Positions 1 through 5,682 of a stretch of DNA of 5,682 bases are shown one piece after another (within the stretch, counting starts at the first letter, position 1; every line of letters starts with the position of its first letter). The DNA lies in NCBI GenBank assembly GCA_003447515.1, contig DLZA01000246.1:1-5682 (forward strand). The letters are read 5' to 3'. A program made the position numbers and the translations under genes. Origin of the DNA: Paracoccaceae bacterium (GTDB taxonomy: Bacteria; Pseudomonadota; Alphaproteobacteria; Rhodobacterales; Rhodobacteraceae). The notes below the pieces were generated by a model, which worked only from the letters and a program-made list of their open reading frames with translations, searched no databases and was not told where the DNA came from.

Positions 1-1121
1 ACTGAGAAATCCCGTTTTTTAAGTAGTGCAAAGGCTGGATAGTCGTTTAAAAACTTATCGACTTGTGCTCGATTTTCACAATCAAAGATAGAGCAAGTAA
101 CATAGGCCAAAATTCCGCCAGGCTTCGTACAAACCGCTGCTTGTTGAAGGAGCTTCGCTTGTATACGTTGTAACTCGTTTAAACGATCTGACGTAAGTCG
201 CCACTTACCCTCAGGATTTCGTCGCCAGGAACCGGAGCCAGAGCAAGGTGCATCCACAAAAACAAGATCATAAGTGGGAGCACTTGGTTCCGTTTCAAGC
301 ACGAAAACCGTTGCACCGGCGCGTTTAGCACGTACCTTTAATGACTTTAAACGCGCCGCACTGATATCCCAAGCGTCAAATTTTGCACCAGGTTGAGCTG
401 CTGCCATTGCTAAAGTTTTGCCACCTCCACCAGCACAAAAATCTAAAACCTGATTGTTGGGTTGAATATCTAACATTTCCACAACCGCCTGTGATGCGGC
501 ATCTTGCAGTTCAAGCCAACCATCTGCAAAGGCCCTTGATCCCACAACACGACGTGGATTTTTTACAATGCGCAATGCGGTTGCCACATCATCCAAAGGC
601 TGCGAAACAATCCCTTCTTCCTCTAAGGCCAACTGTACAGCATTTAAGTTTGTTTTTGAGGTGTTTACTCGCAAATCTACGGGTGCGCGCCGACTTAGGT
701 TTGCTGTTAGAACATTTACTTCGTTCACGTGGTCCATCGATACGATCTGAAAAACCCAGTCAGGCAGGTTTCCTTTTTGAGCAGCATTTGGTGTCGGCTC
801 TACGTCCAAAGAAGCCAATTCGTATTCATCCAGAGGTTCAGGCGCATAGCCTTCACCATTAAATACGTCTTTTAGCTCCAGTCCTATCTCCAAGCAGTGT
901 CCAATCGCTAATCCGCGCCCATTGTGGATGCCGCTAATAGCTTGGAAACTACTCAGTTTTCGAAGGCAATCAAATACAATATCACGCACTGCTGCACGGT
1001 CTTTACTGCCTGCATAGCGATTTTTACGTGCCCAATTTGACAAAATTTTCTCTACTGGATGCCCATCCAAAAATTTATCAAGTACATCAATTGCAGCAGC
1101 ATACCTTGCGGATGGTGTCAT
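1..1121 (-). CDS. RsmB/NOP-family RNA cytosine-C5 methyltransferase (3' end missing)
   Basis: SAM-dependent methyltransferase that transfers a methyl group to C5 of a cytosine in RNA, most likely rRNA. I translated it by hand: the frame is open from the ATG at 1121 to the left edge, giving 373 residues, so only the C-terminus is lost. Visible motifs are the SAM-binding motif I (DFCAGGGGKT, about residues 227-236), a motif II acid (D252 in WDIS), motif IV DAPCSGSGSW (290-299, Cys293) and motif VI YVTCS (340-344, Cys343). In the family the motif VI cysteine is the nucleophile and the motif IV cysteine assists product release; both are present. Residues 1 to about 140 form a separate N-terminal domain with a KDRAAVRD stretch. 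The start abuts the guaB stop with no clear Shine-Dalgarno sequence, suggesting translational coupling. Alphaproteobacteria often carry more than one RsmB homologue, so the exact target (16S C967 or another site) is not assigned. Confidence 0.93.
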   Translation of the reverse strand, partial: MTPSARYAAAIDVLDKFLDGHPVEKILSNWARKNRYAGSKDRAAVRDIVFDCLRKLSSFQAISGIHNGRGLAIGHCLEIGLELKDVFNGEGYAPEPLDEYELASLDVEPTPNAAQKGNLPDWVFQIVSMDHVNEVNVLTANLSRRAPVDLRVNTSKTNLNAVQLALEEEGIVSQPLDDVATALRIVKNPRRVVGSRAFADGWLELQDAASQAVVEMLDIQPNNQVLDFCAGGGGKTLAMAAAQPGAKFDAWDISAARLKSLKVRAKRAGATVFVLETEPSAPTYDLVFVDAPCSGSGSWRRNPEGKWRLTSDRLNELQRIQAKLLQQAAVCTKPGGILAYVTCSIFDCENRAQVDKFLNDYPAFALLKKRDFS

Positions 1122-2645
<1,524 letters not shown>

Positions 2646-2660
2646 CTATAAGAGAGTTTC

Positions 2661-2692
2661 ACTGTAGCATTTTACTTCCGAGCTGTAATCAA
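2661..2692 (-). promoter_or_regulatory. weak candidate promoter for guaB
   Basis: On the minus strand TTGATT (2692-2687) resembles a -35 box, and TACAGT (2666-2661), preceded by TG one base upstream as in an extended -10, resembles a -10 box. The spacing of 20 bases is longer than ideal. It would give a leader of roughly 80 bases before guaB. The 153-base gap after lipA and the good guaB ribosome site make some promoter here plausible, but these exact boxes are uncertain. I saw no recognisable riboswitch or purine-repressor operator. Confidence 0.25.
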
Positions 2693-2705
2693 TGTTGCGG
2701 TTCAG

Positions 2706-2728
2706 GAGCAAAGAAAACTTTTTTGCTC
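2706..2728 (-). terminator. small hairpin just after lipA, possible weak terminator
   Basis: The arms GAGCAAA and TTTGCTC form a seven-pair stem that begins one base beyond the lipA TAG. Two further A-T pairs are possible after a mismatch on the minus strand; read on the plus strand that mismatch becomes a G-U pair. No run of T follows on the minus strand, so it is not a standard intrinsic terminator. It may instead act as a 3' end stabiliser or only attenuate read-through into guaB. Confidence 0.35.
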
Positions 2729-2729
2729 T

Positions 2730-3683
2730 CTAAACGCAACTGAGTGCTTCAAGTCGAGCAGCTCTCATTCGTGTAAAATCATCACCGGCATGGTATGACG
2801 ACCGTGTCAAAGGAGTAGCAGATACCATCAAGAACCCCTTACTAAAAGCAGCCTTTTCGTAAGTTGCAAACTCTTCTGGGGTTACAAACCTATCTAGCGC
2901 ATGGTGTTTGGGCGTTGGCTGTAAGTATTGGCCGATTGTCATAAAATCAATTTTTGCAGCACGCATATCATCCATGACTTGAATCACAGACTGTTTGTCT
3001 TCGCCAAGTCCCACCATTATCCCAGACTTTGTAAACATAGATGGATCTAGTTCTTTGACCCGCTGTAATAAGCGCAAAGAATGGAAATACCGCGCTCCCG
3101 GGCGCACTTCTGGATAGAGACCTGGAACGGTCTCCAGGTTGTGGTTAAACACATCAGGTCGTGCTTCAACTACCACTTCTAGTACGCTGTTATCGCAACG
3201 AATAAAGTCTGGCGTGAGGATTTCGATAGTCGTGTGAGGGGACTGCTTACGAATAGCACGAATAGTCTGAGCGAAGTGCTCCGCGCCACCGTCAACCAAA
3301 TCGTCGCGGTCCACGGATGTGATGACAACGTGTTTTAACTCAAGCTTTTTTACTGCTGCTGCAACGCGGCCTGGCTCAAAAGCATCTAAGCCTTCAGGCG
3401 GCTTACCAGTCGCAATATTGCAGAACGTGCAAGCACGCGTGCATACCTCACCCATGATCATCATGGTCGCATGCCCTTGCGACCAGCATTCACCAACGTT
3501 TGGACAGCCAGCCTCTTCACAAACCGTTACTAGATTATTTTCACGCATAATTTCACGCGTTTTAAAATAACCTTGCGATGTAGGTGCCTTTACTCGAATC
3601 CAATCTGGCTTTTGGGGCTGTAAATTGTCAGGCTTCCGCACTTTCTCCGGGTGGCGGAAGGCAGGAATCGTAAGGTCATGCAT
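2730..3683 (-). CDS. lipA: lipoyl synthase (radical SAM)
   Basis: Inserts two sulfur atoms at C6 and C8 of octanoyl groups on E2 and H proteins, making the lipoyl cofactor of pyruvate and 2-oxoglutarate dehydrogenases and the glycine cleavage system. The 317-residue product matches the usual length. The auxiliary iron-sulfur cluster that donates sulfur is bound by [12 protein letters not shown] (Cys55, Cys60, Cys66). The radical SAM cluster is bound by CTRACTFC (Cys81, Cys85, Cys88). The C-terminal RSSY motif (294-297) supplies the conserved serine ligand of the auxiliary cluster. The frame stays open upstream to an ATG at 3833, but that would add 50 residues lying inside lpd with no LipA similarity, so the ATG at 3683, giving [10 protein letters not shown], is chosen. 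Only a weak GAAAGA precedes it. It lies 28 bases after lpd on the same strand, so the two probably form one transcript. Confidence 0.97.
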   Translation of the reverse strand: MHDLTIPAFRHPEKVRKPDNLQPQKPDWIRVKAPTSQGYFKTREIMRENNLVTVCEEAGCPNVGECWSQGHATMMIMGEVCTRACTFCNIATGKPPEGLDAFEPGRVAAAVKKLELKHVVITSVDRDDLVDGGAEHFAQTIRAIRKQSPHTTIEILTPDFIRCDNSVLEVVVEARPDVFNHNLETVPGLYPEVRPGARYFHSLRLLQRVKELDPSMFTKSGIMVGLGEDKQSVIQVMDDMRAAKIDFMTIGQYLQPTPKHHALDRFVTPEEFATYEKAAFSKGFLMVSATPLTRSSYHAGDDFTRMRAARLEALSCV

Positions 3684-3711
3684 GTTTTTTCTTTCACTCA
3701 AAATTTTACAC

Positions 3712-5097
3712 CTAAAAATGAATTGCACCACCATAGGCATCGAGAACACTTTCATGCATAGCCTCTGAAAGAGTTGGATGTGGAAATACGGTCTCCATAA
3801 TATCTTGCTCCGTCGTTTCCAGCTGACGGCCAATCACAAAGCCCTGAATCAACTCTGTCACCTCAGCCCCAATCATGTGCGCACCCAGCAACTCTCCAGT
3901 TGTTGCGTCAAAAATTGTTTTGACCAGGCCATCAGGTTCGCCAAGCGCAATCGCTTTTCCATTGCCAATAAATGGGAAGCGACCAATCTTCACATCCAAG
4001 CCCGAGTCTCTGGCCATGGCCTCGGTCATTCCCACGCTTGCCACTTGTGGATAGCAATACGTGCAACCTGCAATGCTTTCGGGCTTCACAGGGTTCACAT
4101 GTTTGCCAGCAACTTTATCTGCAACCATAACACCTTCGTGAGAGGCTTTGTGTGCCAACCATGGACCACCAGCAATGTCCCCAATCGCAAATATGTTTTC
4201 CACGTCCGTGGAACAAAATTCGTCTGTAATTACATGAGAGCGATCAATTTTAATTCCCAGTTCTTCCATGCCTAAGCCTTCGACATTTCCCAGAATACCA
4301 ACAGCAGAAATAACCGTATCAAATTCAAACTGCTTAATTTCGCCTTTTGTTTCGATATCTGCGATCACCTTATTTCTTGCACGATGCAACGTTTTAACCA
4401 AAGATTTCTCTTTGATCGTCATGCCTTGTTTTTCAAATTGTTTCTTTGCCAAAATTGATATTTCTTGGTCTTCAACAGGCAGCACTCGGTCCATTACTTC
4501 AACCACGGTTGTTTCAGCACCGAAGGTATTATAAAAACTGGCGAATTCGATGCCAATAGCACCAGACCCAATCACCAATAATTTTTTGGGCATCCTAGGT
4601 GGTTGCAAGGCATGTTTGTAAGTCCAAACTAAATCACCATCAGCTTCAAGTCCTGGTAGTTCACGCGCTCTTGCTCCAGTGGCAACGACAATGGACTTAC
4701 CCGTTAACGTTTCTTCACCTTTGTCGGTCGTCACAACAACCTTCCCATCACCAATAAGCTTACCAGTTCCCATCAGAACGCTGATTTTATTTTTCTTTAG
4801 TAAGTGCCCAATTCCGTTTGATAATTGCTTTGCAACGCCTCGTGACCGCTTCACAACGGCGTCAAGATCGAAGCCAAACTTATCAGCCGTCAAACCAAAG
4901 TCTTTAGCCCGCTCCATCAAATGAAAAACCTCGGATGACCGCAACAACGCCTTGGTTGGAATGCAACCCCAATTCAGGCAGATACCACCCAAATGTTCGC
5001 GTTCAACCACAGCAACCTTGAGACCATTTTGCGCTGCTCGAATTGCACAAACATATCCACCTGGTCCTGCGCCAATCACAATCATATCGAAATTCAT
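3712..5097 (-). CDS. lpdA: dihydrolipoamide dehydrogenase (E3)
   Basis: FAD flavoenzyme that reoxidises the dihydrolipoyl arm of E2 in 2-oxoacid dehydrogenase complexes and passes electrons to NAD+. The 461 residues cover the whole family fold. There is an N-terminal FAD site GAGPGG (9-14), the redox disulfide in [16 protein letters not shown] (Cys40, Cys45), an NAD+ site GSGAIG (177-182), a second FAD contact at AIGD (304-307), and a dimerisation domain ending in HPTLSE, whose His440 and Glu445 form the catalytic dyad. The [13 protein letters not shown] form resembles the E3 usually encoded with pyruvate dehydrogenase in alphaproteobacteria rather than the HVGCIPSKALL form linked to 2-oxoglutarate dehydrogenase. 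That assignment is an inference, and no pdhABC genes lie directly upstream here. The nearest Shine-Dalgarno-like sequence, GAGGA, is about 13 bases from the ATG, which is long. lipA follows in the same direction. Confidence 0.97.
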   Translation of the reverse strand: MNFDMIVIGAGPGGYVCAIRAAQNGLKVAVVEREHLGGICLNWGCIPTKALLRSSEVFHLMERAKDFGLTADKFGFDLDAVVKRSRGVAKQLSNGIGHLLKKNKISVLMGTGKLIGDGKVVVTTDKGEETLTGKSIVVATGARARELPGLEADGDLVWTYKHALQPPRMPKKLLVIGSGAIGIEFASFYNTFGAETTVVEVMDRVLPVEDQEISILAKKQFEKQGMTIKEKSLVKTLHRARNKVIADIETKGEIKQFEFDTVISAVGILGNVEGLGMEELGIKIDRSHVITDEFCSTDVENIFAIGDIAGGPWLAHKASHEGVMVADKVAGKHVNPVKPESIAGCTYCYPQVASVGMTEAMARDSGLDVKIGRFPFIGNGKAIALGEPDGLVKTIFDATTGELLGAHMIGAEVTELIQGFVIGRQLETTEQDIMETVFPHPTLSEAMHESVLDAYGGAIHF

Positions 5098-5137
5098 AAC
5101 AGTAATTACATCCTCGCAATACGGTTCAATATTAAAC

Positions 5138-5165
5138 TAATTATTAGAATGCTACATTTCATCAA
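5138..5165 (-). promoter_or_regulatory. candidate promoter for lpd-lipA
   Basis: On the minus strand TTGATG (5165-5160) is a reasonable -35 box, and TAATTA (5143-5138) lies 16 bases further on as a possible -10 box. Another -10-like hexamer, TAATAT, sits at 5134-5129. The tract is AT-rich and 40-70 bases ahead of the lpd ATG, a sensible place for the promoter of the pair. The precise boxes are guesses. Confidence 0.3.
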
Positions 5166-5231
5166 ATTTCGCAAGCGCGTCTCGCGCAGACCAGCCTTGT
5201 TTGATTTGCAACTCTAGTCCCTTGCAGATGC

Positions 5232-5275
5232 CAGATAAACTACGACGTTCAACGTTTGGACACTCTTTTTATCTG
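5232..5275. repeat. inverted repeat CAGATAAA / TTTATCTG
   Basis: Perfect eight-base arms at 5232-5239 and 5268-5275 enclose a 28-base loop. Within the loop lies a shorter odd-centred palindrome, ACGTTCAACGT (5245-5255). A further GCAGAT at 5224-5229 could pair with ATCTGC at 5271-5276 instead of the main arm, so two alternative stems are possible. It could be an RNA structure in the spacer or a protein-binding site, or simply chance in AT-rich DNA. Confidence 0.45.
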
Positions 5276-5380
5276 CCCATCGTTTGAATAAAGCATACCT
5301 GTAATCACACCACTAAAACCTTATATCACCTCACACAAATTTATTTCTTGATCGTTTAATGAATTATCTTGATATGTGGC

Positions 5381-5682
5381 TTACTCTTCTGCCTCCAGCT
5401 CTGCTTCAATGGACCATTCTTGAGCGACCTCGACGGCCACTGGAGAAGCCGTCGCAAAGACAGGTTGGTAGGATGCTGTATCGTCAACACTTGGCGCTTG
5501 CCGTTGGAACGTTCGATATATTGCGTACACAGCCATTAGGAAAAGCAAAATACCAATATAAAGGAAAAAACTGTCCGGTCCATACCTGCCCATCATCCAC
5601 CCCACCACCAACGGGCCAGCAATCGCTCCAACTCCATTAACGAAAATCAACCCTCCAGATGCTGCTGCCATATCATCATGAT
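5381..5682 (-). CDS. MFS transporter, C-terminal end (5' part missing)
   Basis: The frame is open from the right edge to the TAA at 5383-5381, giving 99 residues of a C-terminus. The start is not in the window: the internal methionine at 5671 is preceded in frame by further residues (HDD) and sits in a conserved family stretch. The visible part has two hydrophobic helices. The first runs from GGLIFVNGVGAIAGP to about GWMMGRYG and the second is SFFLYIGILLFLMAVYAIY; they match transmembrane helices 11 and 12 of the major facilitator superfamily. The MAAASGGLIFVNGVGAIAGP stretch resembles the YcaD-like group, whose substrates are mostly unknown. A hydrophilic, acidic tail of about 40 residues ending in EAELEAEE should lie in the cytoplasm. 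Being an inner-membrane transporter, it has no evident link to lpd, which follows after 283 bases. Confidence 0.8.
   Translation of the reverse strand, partial: HDDMAAASGGLIFVNGVGAIAGPLVVGWMMGRYGPDSFFLYIGILLFLMAVYAIYRTFQRQAPSVDDTASYQPVFATASPVAVEVAQEWSIEAELEAEE

Larger units (their letters stand above)
5098..5380. other. spacer upstream of lpd, no confident gene
   Basis: This 283-base stretch separates the transporter gene from lpd. It is notably AT-rich near lpd (about 5100-5160), as expected of a promoter zone. The middle part holds two short overlapping minus-strand frames, 5312-5214 (32 residues) and 5268-5152 (38 residues), that lack ATG starts but give protein-like translations. It also contains an inverted repeat at 5232-5275 and a GCGCG/CGCGC hairpin near 5175-5187. 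No tRNA or known RNA family is recognised. No intrinsic terminator with a T tract is seen after the transporter stop. Confidence 0.6.

Noticed and set aside
383..862. A plus-strand open frame of 159 codons.
   Set aside because: It lies opposite the continuous, motif-bearing methyltransferase frame, and its translation shows no recognisable domain or hydrophobic pattern; it is a shadow.
3118..3140. Nested inverted repeats (GAGACC/GGTCTC and CCTGGA/TCCAGG) inside lipA.
   Set aside because: They fall within codons for the conserved [13 protein letters not shown] stretch, so coding constraint and chance explain them.
3684..3833. A 50-residue N-terminal extension of LipA starting at an ATG at 3833 and overlapping lpd.
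   Set aside because: It lies in the 3' end of lpd in another frame, has no LipA character, and the ATG at 3683 gives the normal family length and N-terminus.
3778..4275. A plus-strand open frame of 165 codons opposite lpd.
   Set aside because: The minus strand encodes lpd with all catalytic motifs intact over the same bases; the plus-strand translation is His/Asn-rich without known motifs.
5175..5187. GCGCG/CGCGC hairpin considered as a terminator.
   Set aside because: The stem is only five pairs, no T tract follows on either strand, and it lies far from any stop codon on the minus strand.
5249..5296. A 15-residue minus-strand ORF starting with ATG in the lpd upstream spacer, considered as a leader peptide.
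   Set aside because: The AGG before it is only one base from the ATG, the peptide has no run of regulatory codons, and no attenuator follows it.

Overview
The window is a stretch of ordinary housekeeping genes, all on the minus strand, from what looks like an alphaproteobacterium. Evidence for this is the lpd-lipA pair, with an E3 of the type usually encoded with pyruvate dehydrogenase in that class, and guaB followed immediately by an RsmB/NOP-family RNA methyltransferase. Protein features such as the HAGDDF tail of LipA and the WRRNP stretch of the methyltransferase also resemble alphaproteobacterial versions. Base composition looks moderate (mid-40s % GC by eye, not computed). The genus cannot be settled from this sequence.

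Reading in the direction of transcription (right to left): 5682-5381 is the 3' end of a major facilitator superfamily transporter that enters from the right edge. 5380-5098 is a 283-base spacer with no confident gene. It holds an AT-rich promoter-like zone next to lpd, an inverted repeat, and two short overlapping frames whose translations look protein-like but lack good starts. 5097-3712 is lpd (dihydrolipoamide dehydrogenase), followed after 28 bases by lipA (lipoyl synthase, 3683-2730). A small imperfect hairpin sits one base past the lipA stop. A 153-base spacer then leads to guaB (IMP dehydrogenase, 2576-1122), whose TAA stop directly abuts the ATG of the RsmB/NOP methyltransferase gene (1121 to beyond the left edge).

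Functionally there are two modules. LipA inserts the two sulfurs that make the lipoyl arm of 2-oxoacid dehydrogenase E2 subunits, and Lpd reoxidises that arm during catalysis, so lpd and lipA belong together. GuaB commits IMP to guanine nucleotide synthesis. The methyltransferase modifies a cytosine in RNA and is probably translationally coupled to GuaB. guaA may follow beyond the left edge, as in many alphaproteobacteria, but that is not visible here.

I found no mobile element, CRISPR array, tRNA, rRNA, defence system or clearly new system. The points most worth a second look are the unexplained spacer at 5098-5380 and the direct stop/start junction between guaB and the methyltransferase gene.
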